A stretch of 64,000 bases of DNA from assembly GCF_024679245.1 (NCBI RefSeq), contig NC_090175.1, positions 50,373,605-50,437,604 of the forward strand. Direction: 5' to 3'. Shown here in pieces: positions 26,301 through 37,547 of this stretch (its first letter is position 1; the number at the start of each line of letters is the position of its first letter). The position numbers and the translations under genes were made by a program. This DNA comes from Pseudorasbora parva. Taxonomy: Eukaryota > Chordata > Actinopteri > Cypriniformes > Gobionidae. The notes beneath the pieces were generated by a model. That model saw nothing but the letters and a program-made list of their open reading frames with translations, had not been told where the DNA came from and did no database searches.

Positions 26301-27307
26301 TGTTCTTGCTTCTTGGCATGTGGCATGTCACAAGATGACAAATTTAGTTTGAGCCAAGACTGCAGGCTGCAAGGAAAAACAGCCAAAAAAGCACAAGCAA
26401 TTGACGATTCCCTGTCAACCAATCAATGTTCTGCAGTGAGTCGAGCTCCACCCTTAAGCACCGGAATACTGTGCCAAGTACCTCAACAGAAGCGTGCCAA
26501 AAAACAACAACAAAACAAAAAATAGTACGGTAATCGTACTGCTTGGTGGATACGAGCCAAAACAGTTGCTCAATATTTGTACACACAAGCCAAAACCTCA
26601 CTTTTATTTCCTTAAATATTCAGTTTTGACTGCAAGCACTGTAGTTGTTCAATAATAAAATGTATCAACTTGCCGAATAATTGTGCACACGGCATACTTT
26701 GAAAGCTGTGCAGACATGACTGCACGGAAAACACGTCTGAATGCGGAAAATGAAGTATACCCAGGCCTTGAATAATAACAGAATTAAAATTTTTGGGTGG
26801 ACTACCCCTTTAAGCAACCCTATTTATAGAGGCTGATATTTTACAATATACAGTTTCACTGAACAGGTATTAATAATTATTTTTTAATTCACATGTGTGT
26901 TCTCACCTGCCCAGCCAGTGTAACCAGTACAGTCTCTGGGGTCGGCGGTCTTTAGTCCATTCTCCATGATTGCCATAAGCTCACCAATCTTACTGCTTAC
27001 ACAGCTGGCAAAATGCTGGGTCAACTGCACAGAGCAAAACGATTTAAAAATCAGATATGATAATGTATACCGGTATGAAAAGAGGGAAAAGCAGTGTATT
27101 ATTCAGTGAAATGTATGAATGATTACCATATTCATATACTATGGTACACCAATTATTTCAAAGAATAGCATAGTATTTGTAAGATACAGTGGACCTATGT
27201 CACTTTTTGGATTCACTCACATTGCCCTGCATATCAAACAGGTCTTGTGCACATCCAGGCCCAGTATAATCTAGGTAGGGATTCTTTAAGGCTCGTGGTT
27301 CAGACAT
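14231..27307 (-). CDS. lancl1: LanC-like protein 1 (nine coding exons)
   Basis: Spliced CDS from exons 27307-27221, 27024-26907, 20071-19864, 18335-18188, 17384-17238, 17128-16949, 15471-15295, 14957-14885 and 14307-14231 gives 404 aa (human 399), with consistent phases and GT-AG introns. The LanC fold is a double alpha-barrel; eukaryotic LANCLs bind zinc and glutathione and are reported to add glutathione to dehydroamino acids in proteins. Zinc-site residues are present: Cys281 in HWCHGSPG and Cys327-His328 in GYGLCHG, five residues beyond the human positions. Other family signatures are GYTGWAG (near 63-69), FLCGDAGP, YVGAAHGLSGIYYYLM and the terminal PSKAKFPAFEL. Acts in cytosol and near membranes. 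No frameshift or stop seen, so it looks functional. Confidence 0.96.
14445..14870 (+). repeat. Interspersed teleost repeat family A in lancl1 intron 8
   Basis: Starts GTTTGGGGTCAGTATTTTTT with TTTATTCAGCATGGATGCAT and ends CTTACCGACCCCAATCTTTG, a well-known pattern in cyprinid DNA. Internally shortened and A-rich. Confidence 0.6.
14885..14957 (-). CDS. lancl1: lancl1 coding exon 8 (residues 356-379)
   Basis: 73 nt, acceptor ATCTGCAG, donor GAAG|GTAAAC. Encodes FGDWCMNYGRHGCRTPDTPF then SLFE; ends one base into Gly380. Confidence 0.95.
15295..15471 (-). CDS. lancl1: lancl1 coding exon 7 (residues 297-355, Cys-His zinc ligands)
   Basis: 177 nt, acceptor CTCCCCAG, donor ATG|GTGAGTC. Encodes KKGYGLCHGAAGNAYGFLAL; Cys327 and His328 complete the metal site. 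Confidence 0.95.
16441..16860 (+). mobile_element. DNA transposon fragment (AAAAGTATTGGGACACC family), copy 1, with nested insertion
   Basis: AAAAGTATTGGGACACCCC (from 16449) then TGTATAAAATCAAGCA and GCATTTGTGAAAGAATGGGT match the copy at 63598-64000. Between them, about 16513-16707, is an unrelated insert ending GGATGTTTGGTCACCCTAAC, so the fragment is split by a second element. Lies in lancl1 intron 6. Confidence 0.7.
16949..17128 (-). CDS. lancl1: lancl1 coding exon 6 (residues 237-296, first zinc ligand)
   Basis: 180 nt, acceptor TCTCCCTTAAG, donor AAG|GTACAA. Encodes SGNYPPCVGDSRDLLVHWCH; Cys281 is the predicted zinc ligand. Confidence 0.95.
17238..17384 (-). CDS. lancl1: lancl1 coding exon 5 (residues 188-236)
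   Basis: 147 nt, acceptor CTTATTTCAG, donor CAG|GTGAGTA. Encodes the highly conserved SPLMYEWYQEEYVGAAHGLS and GIYYYLMQ. Confidence 0.95.
17560..17870 (-). repeat. Interspersed teleost repeat family A, minus orientation
   Basis: TTTTCAGCATCATTACTCCA and CATTCTAATATGCC are reverse complements of words in the other copies. In lancl1 intron 4. Confidence 0.55.
18188..18335 (-). CDS. lancl1: lancl1 coding exon 4 (residues 138-187)
   Basis: 148 nt, acceptor TTTCCAG, donor CAACAG|GTCAGT. Encodes LPDELLYGRMGYLYSLMFIN and the EKIPIQYIQQ end; phase 0 at the 3' side. Confidence 0.93.
18588..19425. mobile_element. hAT-like element (838 bp) in lancl1 intron 3
   Basis: Ends CAGGGTTTGAAATTAAC and GTTAATTTCAAACCCTG are perfect inverted repeats over 17 bp. 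AACACAAG is duplicated exactly at 18580-18587 and 19426-19433. No long ORF, so non-autonomous. Confidence 0.9.
19864..20071 (-). CDS. lancl1: lancl1 coding exon 3 (residues 69-137)
   Basis: 208 nt, acceptor CAACTGCAG, donor AACAG|GTCTGA. Encodes VALLYLHLHSVYGDPSYLQ and VTFLCGDAGPLAIAAVVYH. The preceding intron is 6.8 kb and full of transposons. Confidence 0.94.
20230..20640. repeat. Interspersed 'AGTCCACCCAAAAATTC' repeat in lancl1 intron 2
   Basis: CAATAGTCCACCCAAAAATT and TTGAAGAATGTTGGTAACCA are common cyprinid MITE words. The terminal counterpart TTTTTGGGTGGACTACCCC appears at 26790-26810, so much of the intron may lie between the two halves of one repeat. Confidence 0.4.
20740..23690. 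other. lancl1 intron 2, mixed repeats
   Basis: 20745-21010 begins GGCTGTGTCCGAAATAACAT, a familiar repeat opening; 21126-21260 begins GGGATGCATCAATACCACTT, another hAT-type opening. 21650-23400 contains AACCTGATAACCGTCACGAG and may be one long degenerate element. No exon seen. Confidence 0.4.
23691..24480. mobile_element. hAT-like element with CAGGGTTCCCACA ends in lancl1 intron 2
   Basis: Left end CAGGGTTCCCACACTTC, right end GACCTGTGGGAACCCTG; repeated CTTTCAAGG words near both ends. Flanks are A-rich and do not show a clean duplication. GGGTTGGGTGATATGGCC at 23862 marks a second repeat nested inside. Confidence 0.75.
25190..25960 (+). pseudogene. Tc1-like transposase remnant
   Basis: Fragmented frames, including one of 101 codons starting at 25191 that corresponds to the HTH/linker region, then separate frames at 25505 and 25766. 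Stops and frame changes interrupt every domain. The catalytic Asp region is readable but lies behind a nonsense codon. Confidence 0.7.
26150..26590. mobile_element. Possible small element nested in the Tc1-like copy
   Basis: AGTACGATT at 26151 and AATCGTACT at 26532-26540 are inverted, and the sequence between them is foreign to the Tc1 interior. Non-coding. Ends are only partly defined. Confidence 0.45.
26907..27024 (-). CDS. lancl1: lancl1 coding exon 2 (residues 30-68)
   Basis: 118 nt, acceptor CTGTGCAG, donor GCAG|GTGAGA. Encodes LKTADPRDCTGYTGWAG region; ends one base into Gly69. Confidence 0.94.
27221..27307 (-). CDS. lancl1: lancl1 coding exon 1 (residues 1-29)
   Basis: The exon begins at 27318 after acceptor CTTCTTCCAG with 11 nt of 5' UTR. 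It starts MSEPRALKNPYLDY, comparable to the RAFPNPYADY start of the human protein. Donor AAT|GTGAGTG, phase 0. Confidence 0.92.
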
Positions 27308-27318
27308 TTTGGAGTGAT

Positions 27319-28303
27319 CTGGAAGAAGAAAAAAAGCACAGACTAAAAACTTAAGAGGATAGATGCACTACATACTAGTTGTGCCTAAATGCCCACTCAT
27401 AAAAAAGTTCTGGTTCTTGATTCTGATTGGTTGAGCTGCTGTAAATAAACTTACAGATGACCTCAATCAATAATTACTGCGCCACTGCGTCTGCGTTGGT
27501 TGAAATATTTCTAAGGAACTACATTGCTTGGCGTAAGATTCAATGTGTAAGCAATATAATTATTTGTAGTTGTATGTTTAAATTATTTCCACCCTTTCCA
27601 CCAAATCCGAGATTCAGAGAAGTGAGAAGAGTGATGGCTTCCCAAAACAGCGCGAAAAACATTTTTTTTACATGCAGTACGATCACACATTCGCACCAAA
27701 CAGACAAAGGATAACGTAACACCAAGTTAAGCGCCGCCATTTCGAATGAATCCTAAATTTAGCTCTAAATAAGAGCTGTGTAGTCCTACTAATAAAACTA
27801 CCACGGCTGTTCAAACATGTCCATGATACTTAATTCGTAAAAAAGACTTTGATTTCCGAAATGGTGTCTGTAAGGCCATCGCTGTTACCGGAAAACAGTT
27901 TACTCTGCGTGGGCCACTCCGGAAGCCCAAAACCCGGAAGTATGACATTGTTAAAAAAAAAAAAAAATACGTGCTGCTTACGCGTGCGATGAGAAACAGG
28001 CCTTAAGGCCTTTTGCATGAATACGCACAGACCCAACGTTCCGTTAGACACGAATGAAATGAAGATTATTCCATCTTTACTTAATTGTCCGTTTTATAAA
28101 ACTGCAATCATTTGTTTGGAAATAATTATTTGGGAAATAAAACACGCAGAAATGCACGCATCCCTTCCGCGCTCTCGAGCGATACGAGGCTATATGGATC
28201 AAACGCACCGAATTGTATATAGGTTATAAATGTGTTAACGTTACCCAAATGCTTTCTAGCTAAATAACGTGCAAAACACGGTTTATTTTAAAAATGAACG
28301 TAC
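27319..28303. other. lancl1 intron 1 (within 5' UTR)
   Basis: No exon or clear transposon. 27890-28000 has CCGGAAGTATGACATTG and an A-run; the right part is CpG-bearing and may belong to the promoter region. Confidence 0.4.
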
Positions 28304-28343
28304 CGTGAATGAGTGCGCTGTAGAATTCTTCACGTCTGCTCAC
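28304..28343 (-). promoter_or_regulatory. lancl1 5' UTR exon and promoter edge
   Basis: A non-coding first exon is predicted to end ATTCACG|GTACGTTC at 28304, joining to the acceptor at 27319. The flanking 27840-28340 is richer in CpG than its surroundings. Upstream sequence changes at about 28344 into a repeat, so the native promoter must be very short or partly transposon-derived. The start site is not defined. Confidence 0.45.
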
Positions 28344-28640
28344 TAGTGATGTCCGGTTCGTGAGCGAATCGTTCTTTTGAGCCGGTTCTTTTTAGTGAAC
28401 TGGTCTCACTACTTTACCAAATCAGACTGAATCGTTCAAAACACTTCGCGTCTCGAGTCAGCACTGAGCCCAAATCATTAAAGTTACTTACTTTCGGATT
28501 CGCCCGACAGCCCCTCCGACTCAAATTAAACAAATTTCCCAAGTTATATGTTACTCCAACTGTCCAGTGAACTGAGACATGCTGTACTGAGGGAACTGGT
28601 GAGCTCGAGCTGCTTATACTGAGCATGCGTGTGCTTGTAT
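28344..28640. repeat. 'GAATCGTTCTTTTGAGCCGG' repeat abutting lancl1 exon 1
   Basis: TAGTGATGTCCGGTTCGTGA then GCGAATCGTTCTTTTGAGCC is a widespread teleost repeat. It begins about 40 bp upstream of the predicted exon-1 donor. Right boundary approximate. Confidence 0.6.
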
Positions 28641-29815
28641 GACTGCAGCCATCTGGTGTTGAGGAGGTTTACTACACTATTTAGCTGAGGCCACAAAGTG
28701 ATTCTGGTTTAATTCACAGCTGAGATTACAGACACACTATTTAAGATTTTTGGATTCAAATATCCAAAAACTACTTCAACAGTGTTTTGTTGGCTGTACT
28801 TACATTATCCCAAATGTTTCAAGAATGTTTAAATCCAGTGAAATAAAATAAAAATAAAATAATTTTAACCAGGACACAGACCGTGCATCACCTATCAGTG
28901 AGTGTTGGGGATAGTTACATTTAACTAGATTACATAATTTAATTACAAAATAAATGTAACTGTAATCAGTTACAGTTACTTAAAAAAGTCTAATTAAATT
29001 ACAATTAGGCAAATGTTAAAATGTTAATGGTTACAAAAGGGGTTACATCTGATTATTTTCTGTAAAAGGCTGAGTTGAATAATATTTGTTGCTTTGCCTG
29101 TTTTTAATGTGCAAGATGCCTCCTGCCGTTTAAAAGCAATAAGTAAAGCAATGACATTCTGATGCTTTTGATATGTTCACATTTGATTTTTTTCAGAGCA
29201 CCACTTCTGCAAATTAGCCTATCAATCCACATTGCCGCTGAAAGCTTTAAGCTACAACCTGTCTGAGAGTTGCCACCATGGCAAGTGATAAAAAGGCGTT
29301 TCAGTGCTGGAAATTAGAAAAGTAATCAAAAATTAATAAAATAAAAATAAATAAAGTAATTGAAATAGTTGCACCACTTATTACATTTTCAATAGGGTAA
29401 CCTATATTACATTTCCAAAGCAACCTTCCCGACACTGTCAATGACAACATGTTAACCTTGATAACCCTTGTTTATTTACAAACACAAAAGACACTTTAAT
29501 ATATTATCTGTTTTATTAGACAGGGGAGAAACTAAATACTGAATACTAAATGTATATTTAATATACATTAAATATTTTTTAGTATATTAAATACCCATGT
29601 CTCATTTAGTATATGTGGTTCTATGAATATGCAAATTATCCCCACCTCCACTCACTCACTCGTTGCAATCACACGTTGACGTGATTGGTTACCTGGTGTT
29701 TTTTTGGGGGGTTTTTTACACGTCAGAAACACCAGTGATTTCTAACAACATTTTGTATATTTAGTTCAGTTTTAAGGAGAAAATACTCCAATGTGTTGAC
29801 TTATGAATTTGAACA
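28641..29815. other. Intergenic with repeat fragments
   Basis: 28740-28900 resembles the outer element of the nest at 6020 (ATATCCAAAAAC, ATCCCAAATGTTTC). 28905-29420 (GTTGGGGATAGTTACA to CCTATATTACATTTCC) is a repeat rich in TTACA/TGTAA words. No gene. Confidence 0.45.
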
Positions 29816-29818
29816 TGG

Positions 29819-31057
<1,239 letters not shown>

Positions 31058-33500
31058 TAAAGCATATTAAAAAACACCACAGACATAGGCATATAAATAA
31101 AATTAATTCACCACAGGGAGACTTTAAGATAATCACTCAATGGAACCAGACTGCCACATTAGATTATGTGCATTTGTTGCTACATTTGTCACCAAATTTA
31201 AATTACATTTACACTAGTGTCTCGCTTCTCAATTACTATTAAAAAATAATAGTAGCCTAAACTACACATAATTATTGTAACATTTTCAGGTTTAATATAA
31301 TAAATTATTAAACTGTGGATATATTGGCTAGTAAATTTACATTCATCTGGTTCAGCATTCAACCTTGACTTGTTCGTTCATTTCATGAATATATCATAAT
31401 AGTAATAACCAGAGAGACAGATAAAGTTCAGTTACTTAAAACAGCATAGCATTTAACAAAGGAATTAACTAAAAAGGAAGTTTGAAAAACTAATTACTGC
31501 TAAGAGATTATCTCTTTTCAATATGTATTATCTGATTTGCTCTAACATCCTTGAGAGGTCTCATCAGAACTTCACGAGGGACTGCATGATAGAGATGGAT
31601 CCTGAAACTCAAGAGGGCTGTCATGTTGCTGTCATGGTGATAGAGGTCTGATAGAATGATATTCAGCAATGCATCTGACTCAAGAAAGCATGCACACATG
31701 CATGCTTCATGTTATCCATGTTATCATACAGTAGAGAGCGCTGCTCAAACACGCTGACATTCTGGATTGCAGAAGAATAGGATGCAGGAGAAGAAAGTTC
31801 CACCCTGCGTCTCAGTGTTCATATTATCCACCCTAAATAGTAAGTGAGAATGAGAATGAATAAAAAGTGAATAAAGTGTTAAAGACAGGGTAGGCGATTT
31901 GTTCCAGAAACATTTTTTGTTATGCTGGTTGAAAGTTTCTTCACATCATGATAGCAAGCAATCACTATGTTAAGTAACCTTAATGTATCTATATGTATAA
32001 TATCTTGCTTGTGGAAAGGCGTAGGACCATTAAATGTTCGTCCAATTATTGCATTTGGTCCAAATTATACAATGTCCCTGCCTGCAGACCATGCACATCA
32101 TAAATCGCATCAATGAGTTTGACAAATGTCAGTCACCGAGCTCCACAATCAAACAGCAGCCATCTTTTACAGTTCCTCCTGAGCCAAAACAATGAGCTTA
32201 TGCTGCATTCACTTCACACCATAAGTACTGTAATTTGGAAGAGGAAACCTGTGACGTTATACTCGGAGCGGTTTAAGACTGGAAAAAATTAGCAAATGCC
32301 AGGGTGTCTGATTGATGACCGATCACTCCCCGGGAAGACAAAGGACACCTTCTGGAAATTAACATCTGAACGGTCTCTTACTCCCCATTCAAGGTGCAAC
32401 TCTCACCTCAGAATCATCCTAATCTACATCTTTCCCTATACACCTCCTCTCCCCCCACTCCTACTCTCTCTCATGCTGAGATCACCTTAAATTCACCCAA
32501 CATCTATATGGTTTAATGTGAACAAGTATCATAGTTTTATACATTTGATATCATTTAAAATGGCTCAGTGTGACTGGTACAAAGGTCTCATCTCCACAGA
32601 AGTAAACCAAAAGGTAATACAGGTTTTAAGAGTTTTGAGATAATTTGGCTTGCAGAGGATCATGCAAATCATCTTCTGTCCCCAGTAAGGTGTAAAATAC
32701 CCGCATCTGGGACAGTGATCAATGCAAATTCCCTTTGTTAACTCGTGTTTCCATTTGAAAGAGGTTTCTGTCTTGGTCTGAAAAGTTGTAGGGCGATTTG
32801 TATCTTAAATCAGCCCATGAGCCCATTTGCTATTATGTAGCATTATCTTTGAATTGATTATCTATGCAATTGACATTATACTATTTATTCTGACTTACTC
32901 TGAAATGATATATTTCAGGTGATTAACGGACTAAAGTCCAGATTTGAGCGGAGCATAAGGCACACCAACTGAGATTTTAGAGTTCCGGCTAACTCTTGGC
33001 ATTAGTTCAAGTATACTTAGACTGTGAAGGCTAAAAAGGGAATTTCTATTTAGGACAATGTTGATCGACCAAACTAATTAGGGTGAGCCTTATCTCTGTT
33101 AAGGGTAACGTTACTCTAACTATGACATGACCAAAACAAAGCAGAAGAGTAATGTTGGTCAACTTGTCTTTAGTGGTTATGACCTCTGATTATAGATAAT
33201 TCTATTTTAATTCAAGTATACACAGATTTATGGAGGCTAAATAAAATATTTTTAGAGAAAGCAACATGGGAAGCGGCATTCTAAAACATTAGTCATTTAC
33301 CTGTCTATAGTGACCCAGACTGGCAAGTTTGCAACCGTGGGCCTGAATTAATAATTTTTAATAAGAGTAAAGAGTTAAACAGATAAATCAAGTGTGTAGT
33401 TAAACTGTTATAAAAATTACCTAATAACCAATCAGCATTTTAACCTAAATTTGAAATGGAGTCAGATAAAGATAAATTGGAATTAAAACAATTTGCCCTG
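31058..33500. other. Intergenic, no gene recognised
   Basis: 31840-32200 resembles a common repeat (AGACAGGGTAGGCGATTTGT). 32200-33500 shows short pyrimidine-rich runs and nothing coding. Several short frames lack domain features. Confidence 0.4.
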
Positions 33501-33514
33501 CTGAAAAGACCAAA

Positions 33515-34025
33515 CGCGCAAAAAACCTTCACCCACAGACAGGCTTAGCCTTCATTGGGACGATTGGGCTGGTCTTACAACACTATCTACTTGGGTGCAG
33601 AGATATCACGGCTCTCATCCTCATGTCCTCCAGCTGTTGAGCGATCACAATGTGTTGCGTAATATCTCTGCGCCCAAGTAGCAGTGCTTCCCCTGTGCTT
33701 TCCACATAATATAGTCCCAAGTCAATATCTGCCTAGGAAATCGCCTAGTCTTAATCTGCTTTGCTATTTGTTCTCGTTGTGAATACGCAGGCCACAATAA
33801 GTAATTCGTTTTTTGTTTTGTTTTTGTTTTTTGGATCACTTAAACTCAGGACATGCTAGCTGGCAACATAGGATTGCATTCATTATGCTAAGCTAAGCTA
33901 GCGGCGACCCTGCCAAAATAAAACAATGCATGCACTTAGACAAAAATGCATTTGCCCACATATATAAATGTAGGAAAGAAGTTGAATAAGCCCTATTTGT
34001 AAAAACGGTGGAGTGTTCCTTTAGC
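33515..34025. repeat. Interspersed repeat ending AAAACGGTGGAGTGTTCCTTTA
   Basis: GGCTTAGCCTTCATTGGGAC, GGGTGCAGAGATATCACGGC and the terminal CGGTGGAGTGTTCCTTTAG are words I associate with an abundant cyprinid DNA element. Contains an internal inverted duplication (CTACTTGGGTGCAGAGATAT against ATATCTCTGCGCCCAAGTAG). Confidence 0.55.
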
Positions 34026-35160
34026 TTTTAAATCTATCATTATGCAAAACTTTGAGAAGAGTTATTTGAATGAAAGACCCATGACTGGCAGATCAATGTG
34101 CTGCTTCTTTTCTCTCCGATACGGTGGGAAGTTAAATGAAATGAAATGTGGAGTATGGTAACTGTGCCAAGATGACTGACAGGCCAGTTTACCGTGATAG
34201 TGGTTAACAGCTTATGACCCAAGATTAGTACTGAAAAATGAAGACCAAGAGTCAGGAGTGTAATTAAAAGAAATAAAGAATATTTTGCAGTTTTAACAGC
34301 AGAAGCCAGCTTCAAATCTCTCAAGGAGTTTGTAGGCCGCACTCCCTCTCTCACCGTCTCATTGCCCCGCCCTATACAATTGTCCCAACAGTTATACTGT
34401 TGGGAAAGGTCCATCCACGTCATTACTGCAATGTGGATGGTTCTGATTGGCTCAAAGAAAATGCACAGTCATGGTAAATTTCCACACGTCAGTTAATCTG
34501 ATGCACGTCTCCATAGTCATGTCACTTGTTGACGCTTTCACCCCGGAATTAGGCCCCTTAGTGACCTTCCAGGTCTAGAGCAGGCTCCAGCTTTTCCAGA
34601 TCAACAAGTCCACTCATCTCTTGATCAACACTGATTTGTAACACAGAATACTGCGCACATACAAAGATACACAGTCTCTCCAAGGTTGGAGCTGATTAAG
34701 CTCCAGTTTTAACTAGAATGTTCCCCAAAACATACTGATAACATGTGCATTCTCTTAGTGAGAGGTACAGACAATCGTACAGGAAATATTCATCTTGACT
34801 CTTTGTTATAGTAAAAGGAAATATCAAATATAATAAAATATAATAAATTAAATTAAGACAAATCCATATTTCATATCTGGAAGCCGGGCTTAGTGAGCAG
34901 ACCCTGTTACTGCACTCCTGATATGTTAGGGTTATGTGATCCAAACACATCCAAAATCCAAACACATGACACCTTGTTGCTATTAAGTGTTTTATTGACA
35001 CATCACACATCTAGGTCAGACACCTCAGTCACTCCCCAAAGACCAAATATACAGTCAAGAAAACAAGAAACATAACTGGAAAGGATCATTATAATAATAT
35101 AGGAAGATAAATATTGAATATATAAAGGTGTTGATTATGAATTTAATTAGGATATATATA
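34026..35160. other. Intergenic, no gene recognised
   Basis: A 127-codon minus frame at 34423-34040 has no known domain and no splice or repeat support. AT-rich otherwise. Confidence 0.4.
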
Positions 35161-36204
35161 TCCTATACCTAAAGGATTATTAAAAACACTATACTAATAC
35201 CGTGTTTGACCCCCTTTCACTTTCAGAACTGTTAATTCTACGTGGCATTGATTCAACAAGGTGCTGAAAGCATTCTTTAGAAATGTTGGCCCATATTGAT
35301 AGGATAGCATCTTGCAGTTGATGGAGATTTGTGGGATGCACATCCCGGGCACGAAGCTCCCGTTCCACCACATCCCAAAGATGCTCTATTTGGTTAAGAT
35401 ATGGTGAATGTGGGGGCCATTTTAGTACAGTGAACTCATTTTCATGTTCAAGAAACCAATTTGAAATGATTCGAGCTTTGTGACATGGTGCATTATCCTG
35501 CTGGAAGTAGCCATCAGAGGATGGGTACATGGTGGTCATAAAGGGATGGTATATGGTCAGAAACAATGCTCAGGTAGGCCATGGCATTTAAACAATGCCC
35601 AATTGGCACTAAGGGGCCTAAAGTGTGCCAAGAAAACATCCCCCACACCATTACACCACCAGGCTGCACAGTGGTAACAAGGCATGATTGATCCATGTTC
35701 TCATTCTGTTTACGCCAAATTCTGACTCTACCATCTAAATGTCTCAACAGAAATCAAGACTCATCAGATTAGGCAACATTTTTCTAGTCTTCAACTGTCC
35801 AATTTTGGTGAGCTTGTCCAAATTGTAGCCTCTTTTTCCTATTTGTAGTGGAGGTGAATGGTACCCGGTGGGGTCTTCTGCTGTTGTAGCCCATCCGCCT
35901 CAAGGTTGTGTGTGTTGTGACTTCTCAAATGCTTTGCTGCATACCTCGGTTGTAACGAGTGGATATTTCAGTCAAAGTTCAAATCAGTCAACACATTCTC
36001 CTCTGTTCTCTGGCATCAACAAGGCATTTTCGCCCACAGGACTGCCACATACTGAATGTACTGGACCCTTTTCACACCATTCTTTGTAAACCCTAGAAAT
36101 GCGTATGTGTTGTGCGTGAAAATCTCAGTAACTGAGCAGATACTCAGACCGGCCTGTCTGGCACTAACAACCACGCTCAAAATTGCTTAAATCCCCTTTC
36201 TTTA
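35161..36204 (-). mobile_element. Tc1-like transposon copy, minus strand, 5' truncated
   Basis: The 3' terminus CCTAAAGGATTATTA is at 35168-35182; the body runs leftward-reading up to about 36200 and stops before the element's own 5' terminus. It faces a second, opposite copy immediately to the right. Confidence 0.88.
35189..36180 (-). pseudogene. Tc1-like transposase pseudogene
   Basis: Minus-strand DDE transposase. An open 125-codon segment (35566-35189) carries the second catalytic Asp in DNAPCHKA and the final Glu in PYLNQIEHLWDVVERE, i.e. a DD34E arrangement. Upstream, a segment with RVRIWRKQNENMD and GGVMVWGMFSW is in another frame, and the region of the first Asp (SDES, near 35750) has in-frame stops just before it. 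Not functional. Confidence 0.85.
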
Positions 36205-36205
36205 T

Positions 36206-36621
36206 ATATACACACTCACCTAAAGGATTATTAGGAACATCTGTTCAATTTCTCATGAATGGCTTTATCTAATCAACCAATCACATGGCAGTTGCTTCAA
36301 TGCATTTAGGGGTGTGGTCCTGGTCAAGACAATCTTCTGTCAGACAGACGGGTGTCAGACGGGCCTTTCACAATCTGCTTAGTTACTGGGATTTTCACAC
36401 ACAACCATTTCTAGGGTTTACAAAGAATGGAGTGAAAAGGGAAAAACATCCAGTATGTGGCCGTCCTGTGGTCGAAAATGCCTTGATGATGCTAGAGGTC
36501 AGAGGAGAATGGGCCGACTGATTCAAACTGATAGAAGAGCAACTTTGACTGAAATAACCACTCGTTACAACTGAGGTATGCAGCAAAGCATTTGTTAAGC
36601 CACAACATGCACAACTTTGAG
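36206..36621 (+). mobile_element. Tc1-like transposon copy, plus strand, 3' truncated
   Basis: Begins CACTCACCTAAAGGATTATT at 36213 and extends through CATTTAGGGGTGTGGTCCTG and the HTH region (TTTCTAGGGTTTACAAAGAA) before ending near 36621. It is the same family as the minus copy; 35930-36160 and 36350-36600 pair as an inverted repeat. Confidence 0.88.
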
Positions 36622-37256
36622 TCTAACTGCTTTTATTGATTTTGAGCAATTGAGAATGAGGACATACGTCATGGTAGCTTGCTGTCACATGGCGCGGTGT
36701 CGTGACGACATCTCATTCTCAATACTGAATCTGTTTTTGTGCAAGTGAGATGAGTAAATGCATGCTCACATTTAGATTAGATCTACAATAACCATCATGT
36801 AGCCTCTGCACTTACCATATCATTAACATGAGGACATGAGAGCTGCCAGTCAATAAATGGGAAAATGCTTTACTAATTTGAAAAAGTAACTTGATGTACA
36901 TTTTAAAGTAATGCATTAATTTAATAGGTACTTGAACACTGTAAATGCACTTCACACTTTTTCTTAATCCACCTGTATGAATGAAAAAGCACAAGTGAGA
37001 CAATTTTAATATAGCCTATTGGTTGTTTCTCTTAGATGGCAAATGAAGGGAAAATAGAGACATCTACTTACGTTTCCTCACGGGTCTCCTCGAGTTTAAG
37101 AAGTGATCTCAACAGTGGCTCTGAGTGTGCTCAGATTTGCCAAGATAGCCTGTGATCACAAGACAGAGATCTTCAACAAATTCTCACAAGATCAATTGAA
37201 ATGCATAATTTTAACTGTATTGTAAGGATTACAAAAGTCGCAGTGCATTAAACCTA
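36622..37256. other. Intergenic, no gene recognised
   Basis: TCTCATTCTCAAT at 36711 pairs with ATTGAGAATGAGGA at 36650, a short inverted pair around GCGCGGTGTCGTGACG. Nothing else stands out. Confidence 0.35.
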
Positions 37257-37262
37257 TATTAT

Positions 37263-37547
37263 AGTTACAGAATGGGTGTGTAGGTCAAACTCACAAAGGC
37301 AAAGGCGAACTAGGAACAGGAAACTTTTAATTGAAATGCCACAGGAACATCCAGACACACCACTTTACGTGAACGACGACGGACAAACACTGAGGGGACA
37401 CTGAGAATTAAATACACAGGGCTAAATGAGGTCATTAACAGGACACAGGTGATGGGTATTACTAATTAGACAGACTGGGGAGAAACTAGGTCACGGGAGC
37501 TGAACTCAAAATAAAAAGAACACAGCAGACAGGTTATACATGTAACA
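37263..37547 (-). repeat. 3' LTR of the element (left copy, 285 bp)
   Basis: About 45 bp longer than its partner because it keeps a segment including GAGGTCATTAACAGGACACA. Otherwise close to the right LTR, with scattered substitutions, so the insertion is not brand-new. Confidence 0.85.

Larger units (their letters stand above)
24675..26690 (+). mobile_element. Decayed Tc1-like transposon (about 2 kb) in lancl1 intron 2
   Basis: Ends GTGTGCAGAATTATTAGGCA and, inverted, GTGTGCACAATTATTCGGCA. The interior (25190-25960) reads on the plus strand as a broken DDE transposase: recognisable words are DNAPSSHASKYSTAWLARKG with the catalytic Asp at 25766, and a LIENLW-like segment near 25870. A TAG stop at 25763-25765 precedes the Asp codon and several frameshifts are evident, so no protein can be made. 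It lies inside an older repeat whose GTATACTTC/GAAGTATAC ends are near 24535 and 26750. Confidence 0.8.

Noticed and set aside
34040..34423. 127-codon minus-strand frame
   Set aside because: No recognisable motif and no exon structure; hydrophobic stretch alone is not enough support.
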